The notes: generated by a model from the letters alone, not told the origin. A stretch of 16,124 nucleotides of DNA from Dysgonamonadaceae bacterium (GCA_031276105.1 JAISNS010000073.1:1-16124); one strand, 5' to 3'; shown: positions 1 through 7,648, counted from the stretch's first letter. Numbers and translations: made by a program.

Positions 1-45
1 TTTCTCCCTTGTTGAAAAAAAAAAGAAAGATTTTTAAATAAACGC

Positions 46-76
46 TTTGTTTTATAAAGAAATATTCATATCTTTG
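46..76 (+). promoter_or_regulatory. Bacteroidota-type promoter upstream of rplC
   Basis: TTTG at 46-49 and TATCTTTG at 69-76 match the -33 (TTTG) and -7 (TAnnTTTG) elements of the Bacteroidota primary sigma factor, with a 19-base spacer, which is the preferred distance. The start of transcription would fall near 81-84, leaving a leader of about 60 bases before rplC. The match is exact at every consensus position; use in the cell is inferred. Confidence 0.75.
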
Positions 77-82
77 CGACCC

Positions 83-106
83 ATTTTGCACATTTTTGTA
101 CAAAAT
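83..106 (+). promoter_or_regulatory. Hairpin in the rplC leader, at the predicted 5' end
   Basis: ATTTTG (83-88) pairs with CAAAAT (101-106) and ACA (90-92) with TGT (97-99), closing a TTTT loop; the only interruption is a C/A mismatch (89/100). It begins almost exactly at the predicted transcription start. It could stabilise the transcript end, act as a protein-binding leader, or be an operator at the DNA level. There is no T-run after it, so it is not a classic terminator. Confidence 0.45.
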
Positions 107-141
107 AGGGTTTAACTTATTAATAATGAAAAGTAATTGAA

Positions 142-756
142 ATGCCAGGATTAATTGGAAAAAAAATCGGAATGACATCCGTTTTCAGCGCTGATGGAAA
201 AAATCTTCCATGCACTGTTATCGAAGTGGGTCCTTGCGTAGTTACTCAGGTAAAAACCGTTGAAGTAGACGGTTACGAAGCCGTTCAATTAGGATTTCAG
301 GACAAAAAGGAGAAACACTCCACCAAACCTGAATTAGGACACTTCAAAAAAGCCGGAGTAACTCCCAAGCGACACTTGGCCGAGTTCAAAGGACAAGGGG
401 ACTATAAGCCCGGAGATGTAATCACTGTTGACTATTTCAACGGCGAATTGTTTGTCGACGTCACAGGGACGTCGAAGGGAAAAGGATTCCAAGGCGTTGT
501 ACGACGTCATGGATTTAAAGGAGTAGGAGAAGCCACGTTAGGACAGAGCGACCGCCAACGTCACCCGGGTTCTATCGGCGCCTGTTCGTATCCGGCCAAA
601 GTGTTTAAAGGTACACGCATGGCAGGACAAATGGGAAACAAACAAGTAACTACTCAAAACTTGGAAGTGATTAAATTATTGCCCGAAAACAACTTACTCC
701 TCGTTAAAGGATCGGTTCCGGGCGCAAAAGGTTCAATCGTAATCGTTCAAAAATAA
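142..756 (+). CDS. rplC: 50S ribosomal protein L3
   Basis: Large-subunit protein L3 (uL3), an early-assembling protein that binds 23S rRNA and sends a long loop toward the peptidyl-transferase centre. The 204 residues match the usual bacterial length. It opens with [12 protein letters not shown], has the basic loop segment [15 protein letters not shown] at about 111-125, and the MAGQMG motif at 160-165; Gln163 corresponds, from memory, to the glutamine methylated by PrmB in E. coli. This is the first gene of the cluster here, preceded by a promoter instead of rpsJ. Its stop overlaps the start of rplD by one base (TAATG), which suggests translational coupling. No Shine-Dalgarno motif precedes it. 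Confidence 0.98.
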   Translation: MPGLIGKKIGMTSVFSADGKNLPCTVIEVGPCVVTQVKTVEVDGYEAVQLGFQDKKEKHSTKPELGHFKKAGVTPKRHLAEFKGQGDYKPGDVITVDYFNGELFVDVTGTSKGKGFQGVVRRHGFKGVGEATLGQSDRQRHPGSIGACSYPAKVFKGTRMAGQMGNKQVTTQNLEVIKLLPENNLLLVKGSVPGAKGSIVIVQK

Positions 757-1376
757 TGGAAATAAGCGTATATAACATTAAAGGAGAAGATACCGGAAAA
801 AAGGTAACTCTCAAAGACGGCGTATTTGGCATTGAACCGAACGACCACGTCATTTATTTAGATGTAAAACAACATCTTGCAAACAAACGTCAGGGAACGG
901 CCAAATCCAAAGAAAGAAGCGAAGTTTCGGGAAGTACCCGCAAATTAGGCCGGCAAAAAGGTGGCGGTGGCGCTCGCAGGGGCGATATTAATTCACCCGT
1001 AATGGTAGGCGGAGGCCGGGTATTCGGCCCCAAACCAAGAGATTATTCTTTCAAACTCAACAAGAAAGAAAAAGCCTTGGCGCGCAAGTCCGCATTGTCT
1101 TACAAAGTGAGGGAAGACGCAATTACCGTTGTCGAAGATTTCACTTTCGAAGCTCCGAAAACCAAAGAGTTTTTAACCGTCGTGAAAAACCTGAAAGTGG
1201 ACGGCAAAAAATTATTGGTCATACTTCCGGAAAATAACGACAATATTTTCCTGTCGGCGCGCAATCTGCAAAAAGCAAAAATAACCACCGTTGCCGAACT
1301 CAATACCTATAAAGTATTGGACGCCGCCCATTTGGTCGTCTTGGAAAGTACGGTAAGCGCTTTAAATAACTTTTAA
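756..1376 (+). CDS. rplD: 50S ribosomal protein L4
   Basis: L4 (uL4) binds 23S rRNA domain I; with L22 its extended loop lines the narrowest part of the peptide exit tunnel. The protein is 206 residues, the normal size. The tunnel loop is visible at about 45-100 as a Gly/Arg/Lys-rich stretch with [17 protein letters not shown], then [13 protein letters not shown] and the conserved [13 protein letters not shown]. In gamma-proteobacteria L4 represses its own operon by binding the S10 leader; nothing here shows whether that applies. The start codon overlaps the rplC stop, so no independent ribosome-binding site is needed. Confidence 0.98.
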   Translation: MEISVYNIKGEDTGKKVTLKDGVFGIEPNDHVIYLDVKQHLANKRQGTAKSKERSEVSGSTRKLGRQKGGGGARRGDINSPVMVGGGRVFGPKPRDYSFKLNKKEKALARKSALSYKVREDAITVVEDFTFEAPKTKEFLTVVKNLKVDGKKLLVILPENNDNIFLSARNLQKAKITTVAELNTYKVLDAAHLVVLESTVSALNNF

Positions 1377-1378
1377 TA

Positions 1379-1386
1379 AAAGGAGG
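1379..1386 (+). promoter_or_regulatory. Strong Shine-Dalgarno site of rplW
   Basis: AAAGGAGG lies in the rplD-rplW gap, with 8 bases between it and the ATG. It is a near-perfect anti-16S complement, unlike most starts in this cluster, which have only A/T-rich leaders. Confidence 0.7.
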
Positions 1387-1394
1387 AACAAATT

Positions 1395-1688
1395 ATGGGA
1401 ATTATCATCAAACCTATTGTAACGGAAAAACAAACCAAGATTACCGAAAAATTTCCTAATCGGGTGGGATTCCGCGTATCTCCCAATGCAAACAAGTTGG
1501 AGATTAAAGCCGCTATCGAAGAACTTTATGACGTTACGGTCGTAAAAGTCAACACGATGAACTACGACGGTAAAAGAAAATCACGCTACACCAAATCAGG
1601 AGTGATAAACGGAAAAGAAGCCGCTTTCAAAAAAGCAATCGTTACATTGAAAGAAGGCGAACAAATTGATTTTTTTAGTAATATATAA
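1395..1688 (+). CDS. rplW: 50S ribosomal protein L23
   Basis: L23 (uL23) sits at the exit of the peptide tunnel and is the docking site for trigger factor and the signal recognition particle. The 97 residues are the usual length. The N-terminal IKPIVTEKQT and the central VSPNANKLEIKAAIEELYDV segment followed by VVKVNTMNYDGKRKSR are typical of the family. The ATG is fixed by a strong AAAGGAGG site 8 bases upstream. A repeat-filled gap of 97 bases separates it from rplB, one of the larger breaks in the cluster. Confidence 0.97.
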   Translation: MGIIIKPIVTEKQTKITEKFPNRVGFRVSPNANKLEIKAAIEELYDVTVVKVNTMNYDGKRKSRYTKSGVINGKEAAFKKAIVTLKEGEQIDFFSNI

Positions 1689-1785
1689 GTTAACGAGTTA
1701 ACGAGTTAACAAAGTTAACAAGTTGACGGGTTTAGCAAACTCGTTTACTCGTTTACTAAAAACTCGTTTACTAAATAAGAAACAA
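1688..1785. repeat. Tandem and inverted repeats in the rplW-rplB gap
   Basis: The gap is made almost entirely of related 8-base units. GTTAACGA occurs at 1689-1696 and 1697-1704, followed by GTTAAC at 1705-1710 and 1714-1719. The near-complementary CTCGTTTA occurs at 1740-1747, 1748-1755 and 1763-1770. The 20-base arms 1688-1707 and 1738-1757 are inverted repeats matching at 18 of 20 positions, and AACTCGTTTACT is repeated exactly at 1738-1749 and 1761-1772. The transcript could fold into a long hairpin. No TAnnTTTG promoter is seen. Whether the units are dispersed elsewhere in the genome cannot be told from the window. Confidence 0.8.
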
Positions 1786-2610
1786 ATGGGAATCAGAAAA
1801 TTAAAGCCCACAACACCGGGGCAAAGACACAAGATTATCGGTACATTTAGTGAAATCACTGCGAGTGTACCGGAAAAATCGCTTGTTTTCGGTAAAACCA
1901 AATCGGGTGGACGAAATGCCGAGGGGCATCGGACGATGCGTCAAATTGGCGGCGGCCACAAACGGAAATTCCGGTTAATCGATTTCAAGAGAAACAAAGA
2001 TGGTATTCCTGCAACAGTGAAGACAATCGAATACGATCCGAACCGTTCGGCGCGTATCGCCCTGTTGTTTTATGCCGACGGAGCAAAAACCTATATCATC
2101 GCTCCCAACGGCTTGGAAGTCAACCAGACAGTGATTTCAGGAAATGAAGCTGCGCCCGAAATAGGCAACGCGCTTCCTTTGGCAAACATCCCTTTGGGTA
2201 CGGTAATTCACAACATTGAATTGCGTCCCGGACAAGGGGCTAAAATGGTTCGTTCGGCAGGAGCGTTCGCTCAAGTCGTTTCGCGAGAAGGCAATTATGC
2301 AATCATCAAAATGCCGTCGGGCGAAACACGCAAAATACTTTCTGCTTGTAAAGCTACCATTGGCAGCGTGGGCAACTCCGACCATGCTCTGGAAAAATCA
2401 GGAAAAGCGGGACGGACACGCTGGTTAGGCCGCCGTCCGCATGTACGCGGCGTCGTGATGAACCCGGTCGATCACCCCATGGGCGGTGGCGAAGGCCGTG
2501 CTTCAGGAGGACATCCGAGATCTCGCAAGGGATTATATTCTAAGGGATTGAAAACAAGAGCGCCTAAAAAGCATTCTTCCAAGTACATTATCGAAAGAAG
2601 AAAAAAATAA
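1786..2610 (+). CDS. rplB: 50S ribosomal protein L2
   Basis: L2 (uL2) is one of the most conserved 23S-binding proteins, needed for subunit association and peptidyl-transferase activity. Starting at ATG 1786 ([15 protein letters not shown]) gives 274 residues, the family length. An in-frame TTG at 1723 would add 21 residues that no L2 has and that are encoded by the upstream repeats, so it was rejected. [13 protein letters not shown] lies at 226-238, keeping the conserved His230 (E. coli His229) but with Met where E. coli has a second His; from memory this is normal in Bacteroidota. The C-terminus is strongly basic (IIERRKK). Confidence 0.98.
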   Translation: MGIRKLKPTTPGQRHKIIGTFSEITASVPEKSLVFGKTKSGGRNAEGHRTMRQIGGGHKRKFRLIDFKRNKDGIPATVKTIEYDPNRSARIALLFYADGAKTYIIAPNGLEVNQTVISGNEAAPEIGNALPLANIPLGTVIHNIELRPGQGAKMVRSAGAFAQVVSREGNYAIIKMPSGETRKILSACKATIGSVGNSDHALEKSGKAGRTRWLGRRPHVRGVVMNPVDHPMGGGEGRASGGHPRSRKGLYSKGLKTRAPKKHSSKYIIERRKK

Positions 2611-2634
2611 CCTGATTAAAATAAGAGTAAATAT

Positions 2635-2904
2635 ATGAGTCGTTCATTAAAAAAAGGCCCTTACATCAACATCAAGTTAGAAAAGAAAATTCTGACGATG
2701 AATGAAACAGGTAAAAAATCTGTTGTAAAAACATGGGCAAGAGCTTCAATGATTTCACCCGATTTTGTCGGGCATACGGTTGCAGTTCACAATGGTAATA
2801 AATTTATTCCTGTTTATATTACGGAAAACATGGTCGGACATAAATTAGGCGAATTTTCACCTACCCGTCAGTTCCGTGGTCACGCAGGTAACAAAAAGAA
2901 ATAA
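2635..2904 (+). CDS. rpsS: 30S ribosomal protein S19
   Basis: S19 (uS19) binds the head of the small subunit with S13 and contacts the A-site finger of the large subunit. It is 89 residues, full length for the family. [11 protein letters not shown] at the N-terminus and [23 protein letters not shown] followed by TRQFRGH in the C-terminal half are family hallmarks. It sits between rplB and rplV, the conserved order, 24 bases after rplB. There is no Shine-Dalgarno motif; the leader is A-rich. Confidence 0.98.
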   Translation: MSRSLKKGPYINIKLEKKILTMNETGKKSVVKTWARASMISPDFVGHTVAVHNGNKFIPVYITENMVGHKLGEFSPTRQFRGHAGNKKK

Positions 2905-2915
2905 AAATAAAAGAT

Positions 2916-3320
2916 ATGGGTGCTAGAAAAAGAGAATCAGCAGAAGTAAAAAAAGAAGCCAGAAAGAGCCAATATTTCGCCCGGTTGCGGAATGTGCCGA
3001 CTTCTCCCCGCAAAATGCGTCTTGTAGCAGACATGATCCGTGGTATGGAAGCATTCAGAGCGCTTGGCGTTTTGAAATTTTCAAATAAAGAAGCTTCCGC
3101 AAGAGTGGAAAAACTGCTCCGTTCGGCTATCGCCAACTGGGAAGAAAAGAACGAACGAAAAGCGGAAAACGGTGAATTATACATAACATCAATAAGCGTG
3201 GATTCGGCAGGAATGTTGAAAAGAATGCGTCCCGCTCCGCAAGGACGAGGCCATCGCGTTCGCAAACGTTCAAATCACGTAACATTGTTTGTAGATACAA
3301 AAACAGAAAAACAAAATTAA
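2916..3320 (+). CDS. rplV: 50S ribosomal protein L22
   Basis: L22 (uL22) binds all domains of 23S rRNA; its beta-hairpin lines the exit tunnel opposite L4. The 134 residues exceed the roughly 110 of E. coli because of an N-terminal extension ([18 protein letters not shown]) ahead of the conserved [18 protein letters not shown] at about 28-45; this extension looks usual for Bacteroidota. The tunnel hairpin is the segment with [22 protein letters not shown] near the C-terminus, the region where macrolide-resistance changes arise in other bacteria. It appears intact here. It follows rpsS after 11 bases. Confidence 0.97.
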   Translation: MGARKRESAEVKKEARKSQYFARLRNVPTSPRKMRLVADMIRGMEAFRALGVLKFSNKEASARVEKLLRSAIANWEEKNERKAENGELYITSISVDSAGMLKRMRPAPQGRGHRVRKRSNHVTLFVDTKTEKQN

Positions 3321-3327
3321 CTGCTCA

Positions 3328-4137
3328 ATGGGACAAAAAGTAAATCCGATAAGTAATCGTTTGGGAATCATCCGAGGATGGGATTCAAACTGGTACGGAG
3401 GCAATAATTATGGCGATACTTTGTACGAAGACAGCAAAATCCGTAAATATTTGAATGCCCGTCTCGCCAAAGCAAGCGTATCCCGCATTGTTATTGAACG
3501 TACATTAAAATTAGTCACGATCACCGTATGTACCGCCCGTCCGGGATTCATCATCGGCAAAGGAGGACAGGAAGTAGATAAACTGAAAGAAGAATTGAAG
3601 AAAATTACCGATAAGGAAATTCAAATCAATATTTTTGAAGTGAAAAAACCGGAATTGGACGCTGTAATTGTTGCCAACAATATTGCCCGCCAGTTGGAAG
3701 GGAAGATGGCTTACCGTCGCGCAATCAAAACAGCTATTGCATCAACGATGCGCGTGGGCGCCGAAGGCATCAAAATACAAATCTCCGGTCGCTTAAACGG
3801 CGCTGAAATGGCTCGCTCCGAAATGTATAAAGAAGGAAGAACTCCGCTGCATACGTTAAGAGCGGATATCGACTACGCTTTAGGCGAAGCCTTAACGAAA
3901 GTCGGTTTGTTGGGCGTCAAAGTCTGGATTTGCCGCGGTGAAATATACGGCAAAAAAGACCTTGCCCCGCAATTTACCGGCTCGAAAGATATCGGCGGTC
4001 GCGGCGAACGATACGAGAACAGAGGCCCTCGCAACGATCGAGGCGACAGAGGCCCTCGCAACGAACGGGGTGATAGAGGAGAACGAGGCGATAGAGGCGA
4101 CAAAAGAGGTCGTCGTCCGTCCAAAGATAGAAAGTAA
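3328..4137 (+). CDS. rpsC: 30S ribosomal protein S3 with RG-repeat tail
   Basis: S3 (uS3) forms part of the mRNA entry channel with S4 and S5 and contributes to mRNA unwinding. The N-terminus [14 protein letters not shown], the type-2 KH domain with its GKGG loop at 77-80, and the C-terminal fold ending near [17 protein letters not shown] (about 194-210) are complete. The protein is 269 residues against 233 in E. coli; the extra length is a low-complexity tail from about 223 containing RGPRNDRGD (232-240) repeated as RGPRNERGD (241-249), then [14 protein letters not shown]. The tail is predicted disordered and basic and may contact RNA; that is inference. Spacing to rplV is 7 bases, with no Shine-Dalgarno motif. 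Confidence 0.98.
   Translation: MGQKVNPISNRLGIIRGWDSNWYGGNNYGDTLYEDSKIRKYLNARLAKASVSRIVIERTLKLVTITVCTARPGFIIGKGGQEVDKLKEELKKITDKEIQINIFEVKKPELDAVIVANNIARQLEGKMAYRRAIKTAIASTMRVGAEGIKIQISGRLNGAEMARSEMYKEGRTPLHTLRADIDYALGEALTKVGLLGVKVWICRGEIYGKKDLAPQFTGSKDIGGRGERYENRGPRNDRGDRGPRNERGDRGERGDRGDKRGRRPSKDRK
4021..4064 (+). repeat. 27-base tandem repeat inside the 3' end of rpsC
   Basis: A 17-base exact match (AGAGGCCCTCGCAACGA) occurs at 4021-4037 and 4048-4064, a period of 27 bases or nine codons. It encodes the duplicated RGPRN(D/E)RGD unit and suggests recent slippage expansion. Shorter GAGGCGACA/GAGGCGATA words continue downstream. Confidence 0.85.
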
Positions 4138-4157
4138 TTCATAATTTAAGAAAAAAA

Positions 4158-4592
4158 ATGTTACAACCGAAAAAAACAAGATTCAGAAGGTCGCAAAAGG
4201 GCAAAATGAAAGGCAATGCTCAAAGAGGCAACCAATTGTCTTTCGGTTCTTTTGGTATAAAAACGTTACAGTCCAAATGGATTACCGGACGGCAAATCGA
4301 AGCAGCCCGTATCGCCGTAACCCGTTACATGCAACGTCAAGGTCAAGTCTGGGTACGAATTTTCCCCGACAAACCAATTACCAAAAAACCGGCAGAAGTA
4401 CGTATGGGTAAAGGAAAAGGAGCGCCGGAGGGATTTGTAGCCCCCGTTACTCCGGGAAGAATCCTTTTCGAAATCGAAGGCGTATCGTTTGACGTGGCAA
4501 AAGAAGCGTTGAGATTAGCCGCTCAAAAACTTCCCGTTACAACGAAGTTTGTCGTAAGACATGATTATGATTTTAACAATCAAAATGTGTAA
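4158..4592 (+). CDS. rplP: 50S ribosomal protein L16
   Basis: L16 (uL16) assembles late, binds near the A-site tRNA elbow and helps organise the peptidyl-transferase region. At 144 residues it is close to the usual 136-145. Visible family features are [19 protein letters not shown] at the N-terminus, [17 protein letters not shown] at about 37-53, and [17 protein letters not shown] at 81-97; Arg82 matches the arginine hydroxylated in E. coli L16. It lies 20 bases after rpsC and 5 bases before rpmC, the conserved rpsC-rplP-rpmC order. The leader is a poly-A stretch without a Shine-Dalgarno motif. Confidence 0.98.
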   Translation: MLQPKKTRFRRSQKGKMKGNAQRGNQLSFGSFGIKTLQSKWITGRQIEAARIAVTRYMQRQGQVWVRIFPDKPITKKPAEVRMGKGKGAPEGFVAPVTPGRILFEIEGVSFDVAKEALRLAAQKLPVTTKFVVRHDYDFNNQNV

Positions 4593-4597
4593 TCGTT

Positions 4598-4795
4598 ATG
4601 AAAATAGCAGAAATTAGAGACCTGTCAACTCCGGAATTAAAAGAGAGACTGGAAGTGGAAGTGAAAGCTTACAATCAAAAGAAAATCAACCACAGCATTT
4701 CTCCCTTAGACAATCCGTCGGTGATTACACGATCACGAAGAGAAATTGCGCGCATGAAAACAGAACTGCGCCAAAGAGAACTTACAAACAAATAA
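4598..4795 (+). CDS. rpmC: 50S ribosomal protein L29
   Basis: L29 (uL29) is a small two-helix protein at the tunnel exit next to L23, contributing to the trigger factor and SRP platform. It is 65 residues, typical. The N-terminal MKIAEIRDLSTPELKERLEVEVK and the C-terminal RSRREIARMKTELRQREL form the two expected helices. It lies between rplP and rpsQ as in most bacteria. No Shine-Dalgarno motif is present in the 5-base gap, so it probably depends on coupling with rplP. Confidence 0.97.
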   Translation: MKIAEIRDLSTPELKERLEVEVKAYNQKKINHSISPLDNPSVITRSRREIARMKTELRQRELTNK

Positions 4796-4807
4796 TCGGG
4801 CAACTGA

Positions 4808-5065
4808 ATGGAGACAAGAAATTTAAGAAAAGAAAGAATTGGTGTCGTTTCCAGTAATAAAATGGATAAATCCATCACTGTTGCTGTGAAATGGAAAGAA
4901 AAACACCCTATTTATGGGAAATTCGTGAATAAAACGAAAAAATACCATGCTCACGACGAGAAAAATGAATGTACTATCGGAGATACCGTAAAAATCATGG
5001 AAACCCGTCCGTTGAGCAAAACCAAGAGATGGCGTTTAGTAGAAATCATTGAAAAAGCGAAGTAA
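4808..5065 (+). CDS. rpsQ: 30S ribosomal protein S17
   Basis: S17 (uS17) is an OB-fold primary binding protein of the 16S rRNA 5' domain. The 85 residues are standard length. Family features are [21 protein letters not shown] at the N-terminus, [31 protein letters not shown] in the middle and the closing LVEIIEKAK. It begins the spc-type block in this order and is 2 bases from rplN, so those two genes are very probably translationally coupled. Confidence 0.97.
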   Translation: METRNLRKERIGVVSSNKMDKSITVAVKWKEKHPIYGKFVNKTKKYHAHDEKNECTIGDTVKIMETRPLSKTKRWRLVEIIEKAK

Positions 5066-5067
5066 TT

Positions 5068-5433
5068 ATGATACAACAAGAATCAAGACTTACAGTAACC
5101 GACAATTCCGGAGCAAAAGAAGCGCTTTGCATTCGGGTTTTAGGTGGAACAAGAAGACGTTACGCTTCTGTTGGGGATATAATTGTCGTAGCTGTTAAAA
5201 ACGTTATCCCTTCGAGTGATATTAAAAAAGGCGCCGTATCCAAGGCGATTATCGTACGCACAAAAAAAGAAATCCGTCGTACCGACGGTTCATATATCCG
5301 CTTTGACGACAACGCCTGCGTGTTGTTGAACAATGCCGGTGAAATCCGCGGCAGCCGTATCTTCGGACCGGTAGCTCGCGAACTTCGTGCAGTGAATATG
5401 AAAATCGTATCTTTAGCGCCGGAAGTGTTATAA
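5068..5433 (+). CDS. rplN: 50S ribosomal protein L14
   Basis: L14 (uL14) lies at the subunit interface, contributes to bridges B5 and B8, and is the binding site of the silencing factor RsfS. It is 121 residues, the normal length. [28 protein letters not shown] at the N-terminus is diagnostic, and [13 protein letters not shown] and the closing [11 protein letters not shown] are conserved. It follows rpsQ by 2 bases and precedes rplX by 17. Confidence 0.98.
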   Translation: MIQQESRLTVTDNSGAKEALCIRVLGGTRRRYASVGDIIVVAVKNVIPSSDIKKGAVSKAIIVRTKKEIRRTDGSYIRFDDNACVLLNNAGEIRGSRIFGPVARELRAVNMKIVSLAPEVL

Positions 5434-5450
5434 TCGTAATTCATAGAAAA

Positions 5451-5771
5451 ATGAGCAAATTACATATTAAAAAAGGCGATACGGTTTATGTCAATACCGG
5501 TGAAGACAAAGGTAAGACCGGACGTGTGCTAAAAGTATATATCGAAAAACAACGCGCCCTTGTCGAAGGTGTTAACATGGTGACAAAAGCCGCTAAACCC
5601 AATGCGAAGAATCCTCAAGGAGGATTTCTGAAAAAAGAAGCTCCCGTTCATATTTCAAACCTGAACGTGTTGGACCCCAAATCCGGGAAGCCGACCCGAA
5701 TCGGTCGCAAAAGGAACGAAAAAGGAGTATTGGTACGTTATTCTAAAAAATCAGGGGAGGAAATCAAATAA
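5451..5771 (+). CDS. rplX: 50S ribosomal protein L24
   Basis: L24 (uL24) is a 23S 5'-domain assembly-initiator protein that also sits near the tunnel exit. It is 106 residues. The KOW motif is at about 3-35 ([26 protein letters not shown]), followed by [12 protein letters not shown] and the [19 protein letters not shown] segment typical of the family. Its stop codon shares the TAATG with the rplE start, a one-base overlap, and its last codons contain the GGGGAGG that can serve rplE. Confidence 0.97.
   Translation: MSKLHIKKGDTVYVNTGEDKGKTGRVLKVYIEKQRALVEGVNMVTKAAKPNAKNPQGGFLKKEAPVHISNLNVLDPKSGKPTRIGRKRNEKGVLVRYSKKSGEEIK
5754..5760 (+). promoter_or_regulatory. Shine-Dalgarno-like site of rplE inside rplX
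   Basis: GGGGAGG sits in the last codons of rplX, 10 bases before the rplE ATG. The core GGAGG matches anti-16S, but the spacing is slightly long, and coding constraint on rplX (SGEE) could also explain it. Confidence 0.5.
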
Positions 5772-6328
5772 TGAGTAATACAGCGAATCTGAAAAAAGAA
5801 TATCAGGAAAGGATAATCCCTGCATTAATTAAGGAATTTAATTATACTTCCGTGATGCAAGTTCCTGTACTAGAGAAAATTGTAATCAATCAAGGCTTGG
5901 GTGTAGCTGTTGCCGACAAAAAATTGATCGATGTAGCCATTCAGGAATTGACTACGATTACCGGTCAAAAAGCCGTCGCAACAATCTCTAAAAAAGACAT
6001 TTCGAACTTTAAGTTGCGTAAGAAAATGCCTATCGGAGCGATGGTTACTTTGCGTCGTGAACAAATGTACGAATTTTTGGAACGCTTGGTTCGCGTCGCT
6101 TTGCCGCGTATCCGCGACTTCAAAGGTATCGAAAGCAAATTAGATGGAAGAGGCAATTATACCCTCGGAATTCAGGAACAAATTATTTTTCCCGAAATAA
6201 ATATTGATAATATTACTAAAATATTGGGAATGAATATTACCTTTGTAACCTCTGCGAAAACAGACGAAGAAGGGTACGCACTTTTGAGAGAATTTGGGTT
6301 ACCTTTTAAAAATATTAAAAAGAACTAA
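5771..6328 (+). CDS. rplE: 50S ribosomal protein L5
   Basis: L5 (uL5) binds 5S rRNA with L18 and L25-type proteins in the central protuberance and contacts P-site tRNA and S13. The 185 residues are the usual size. Visible signatures include [23 protein letters not shown] at about 22-44, [31 protein letters not shown], and the conserved C-terminal [11 protein letters not shown] and [15 protein letters not shown]. It overlaps rplX by one base and is followed by rpsN after 4 bases. Confidence 0.98.
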   Translation: MSNTANLKKEYQERIIPALIKEFNYTSVMQVPVLEKIVINQGLGVAVADKKLIDVAIQELTTITGQKAVATISKKDISNFKLRKKMPIGAMVTLRREQMYEFLERLVRVALPRIRDFKGIESKLDGRGNYTLGIQEQIIFPEINIDNITKILGMNITFVTSAKTDEEGYALLREFGLPFKNIKKN

Positions 6329-6332
6329 AAGT

Positions 6333-6602
6333 ATGGCTAAAGAATCAATGAAAGCCCGCGAGGTAAAACGTGCAAAATTAGTTGCCAAATACGCTGAAAA
6401 AAGAGCGCAACTAAAAAAAGAAGGCAATTACGACGCTTTGCAGGCTTTACCTAAAAATGCATCGCCTGTACGTTTGCACAACCGTTGCAAAATTACGGGA
6501 CGTCCGAAAGGATACGTTCGCCAGTTCGGCATTTCCCGTATCCAATTGCGCGAAATGGCTTCGCAAGGATTAATTCCGGGATTGAAAAAGGCGAGTTGGT
6601 AA
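6333..6602 (+). CDS. rpsN: 30S ribosomal protein S14, zinc-free type
   Basis: S14 (uS14) is a late-binding protein of the small-subunit head, next to S3 and S10. Starting at ATG 6333 ([13 protein letters not shown]) gives 89 residues, the length of the zinc-independent form; a TTG at 6294, inside rplE, would add 13 unrelated residues and was rejected. The conserved C-terminal half [20 protein letters not shown] followed by [18 protein letters not shown] is complete, but there is only one cysteine and no CxxC pair, so it should not bind zinc. The gap to rpsH (55 bases) holds a hairpin. Confidence 0.98.
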   Translation: MAKESMKAREVKRAKLVAKYAEKRAQLKKEGNYDALQALPKNASPVRLHNRCKITGRPKGYVRQFGISRIQLREMASQGLIPGLKKASW

Positions 6603-6616
6603 AAGAGAGTTTAAAT

Positions 6617-6640
6617 ATTGTCCGGAAAATCCGGATCAAT
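6617..6640 (+). terminator. Hairpin plus T-rich stretch between rpsN and rpsH
   Basis: TCCGGA at 6621-6626 pairs with TCCGGA at 6630-6635 around an AAA loop; ATTG (6617-6620) and CAAT (6637-6640) extend the stem past one bulged T. It is followed by TTAATTTTTAATTATTT. This resembles a weak intrinsic terminator or attenuator inside the operon, or a processing site that would uncouple the upstream and downstream messages. The interrupted T-tract makes full termination unlikely. Confidence 0.45.
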
Positions 6641-6657
6641 TTAATTTTTAATTATTT

Positions 6658-7053
6658 ATGACAGATCCAATTGCAGATTATCTGACAAGGTTGCGGAACG
6701 CTATCAAAGCAAAACACAGAGTGGTGGACGTTCCGGCATCCAATTTGAAGAAAGAGATCACAAAGATCCTTTTCGAAAAAGGCTACATCTTGAATTACAA
6801 GTTTGTAGAAGAAGGGCCTCAAGGTACGATTAAAATTGCCTTGAAATATGACCCTGTTAATAAAGTGAACGCAATTAAAATCCTGAAAAGAGTTTCGACT
6901 CCGGGTTTGCGTCGATACACCGGCTATAAAGACATACCCAGGGTATTGAATGGTTTGGGTATTGCCGTACTGAGTACTTCCAAGGGAGTGATGACAGACA
7001 AGGAAGCCCGCGATTTGAAAATCGGAGGCGAAGTATTATGTTATGTTTATTAA
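6658..7053 (+). CDS. rpsH: 30S ribosomal protein S8
   Basis: S8 (uS8) is a primary binder of the 16S central domain; in E. coli it is also the repressor of the spc operon. At 131 residues it is the family length. MTDPIADYLTRLRNA at the N-terminus, VDVPASNLKKEITKILFEKGYI in the first domain and the C-terminal STSKGVMTDKEARDLKIGGEVLCYVY are diagnostic. It starts 55 bases after rpsN, behind the TCCGGA hairpin, and has an AT-only leader without a Shine-Dalgarno motif. Confidence 0.98.
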   Translation: MTDPIADYLTRLRNAIKAKHRVVDVPASNLKKEITKILFEKGYILNYKFVEEGPQGTIKIALKYDPVNKVNAIKILKRVSTPGLRRYTGYKDIPRVLNGLGIAVLSTSKGVMTDKEARDLKIGGEVLCYVY

Positions 7054-7056
7054 TTG

Positions 7057-7064
7057 AAAGGAGG
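7057..7064 (+). promoter_or_regulatory. Strong Shine-Dalgarno site of rplF
   Basis: AAAGGAGG lies 7 bases before ATG 7072. It decides the start: the in-frame TTG at 7054 lies upstream of this site and would place it inside the coding sequence. Confidence 0.75.
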
Positions 7065-7071
7065 AAAAAGT

Positions 7072-7623
7072 ATGTCAAGAATAGGTAAATTACCCATAAC
7101 AATACCGGCAAAAGTAACCGTAACTCAAAAAGACAACCTTATTACGGTAAAAGGGCCGAAAGGCGAATTGTCGCAAGAAGTGAATCCGGTGATCAAGGTG
7201 GAAGTAGAAGGGAACACGCTGACGCTTTCCCGTCCCGACGACGAACGTCAAAATCGTGCTTTACACGGTTTGTACCGCTCTTTAATCAACAATATGGTTA
7301 TTGGCGTTTCGGAAGGTTATAAAAAAGAACTCGAATTAGTCGGAGTCGGTTACCGCGTATCCAATACCGGTAATATTTTGGACTTTTCGTTAGGTTACAC
7401 GCACAATATCTATTTGCAGTTGCCGCCGGAAATCAAAGTCGAAACAAAAAGCGAACGTAACAAAAACCCGCTACTCATCCTCGAATCGGTTGATAAACAA
7501 TTGATCGGGCAAGTTTGCGCAAAAATACGCTCGTTCCGCAAAGTAGAACCTTATAAAGGAAAAGGGATTCGCTTCGTGGGCGAAGTCGTTCGCAGAAAAT
7601 CCGGTAAATCGGCAAGTAAATAA
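7072..7623 (+). CDS. rplF: 50S ribosomal protein L6
   Basis: L6 (uL6) binds 23S helix 97 near the factor-binding and sarcin-ricin region. From ATG 7072 ([15 protein letters not shown]) it is 183 residues, the normal length; a TTG start at 7054 would add MKGGKS and was rejected because the ribosome-binding site lies within that stretch. The duplicated fold is visible: the first domain has [10 protein letters not shown], and the second has the conserved [20 protein letters not shown] at the C-terminus. It is separated from rpsH by 18 bases. Confidence 0.98.
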   Translation: MSRIGKLPITIPAKVTVTQKDNLITVKGPKGELSQEVNPVIKVEVEGNTLTLSRPDDERQNRALHGLYRSLINNMVIGVSEGYKKELELVGVGYRVSNTGNILDFSLGYTHNIYLQLPPEIKVETKSERNKNPLLILESVDKQLIGQVCAKIRSFRKVEPYKGKGIRFVGEVVRRKSGKSASK

Positions 7624-7648
7624 TTCACTAAAGTTAGCAATTATTATT

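Noticed and set aside
1723..1785. TTG start giving L2 an extra 21 N-terminal residues
   Set aside because: The extension is translated repeat DNA, matches no L2, and the ATG at 1786 gives the canonical [15 protein letters not shown] and family length.
2137..2428. Overlapping frames on both strands inside rplB
   Set aside because: They lie wholly within the conserved L2 sequence and show no family features.
3873..4179. Antisense open frames opposite the S3 tail, Pro/Ser/Arg-rich
   Set aside because: They are complements of the RG-repeat codons; low complexity, no start context, no homology recognised.
6294..6332. TTG start for S14 inside rplE
   Set aside because: It adds 13 residues unlike any S14; ATG 6333 gives the standard 89-residue protein.
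7054..7071. TTG start for L6
   Set aside because: The AAAGGAGG site lies inside this stretch and points to ATG 7072.
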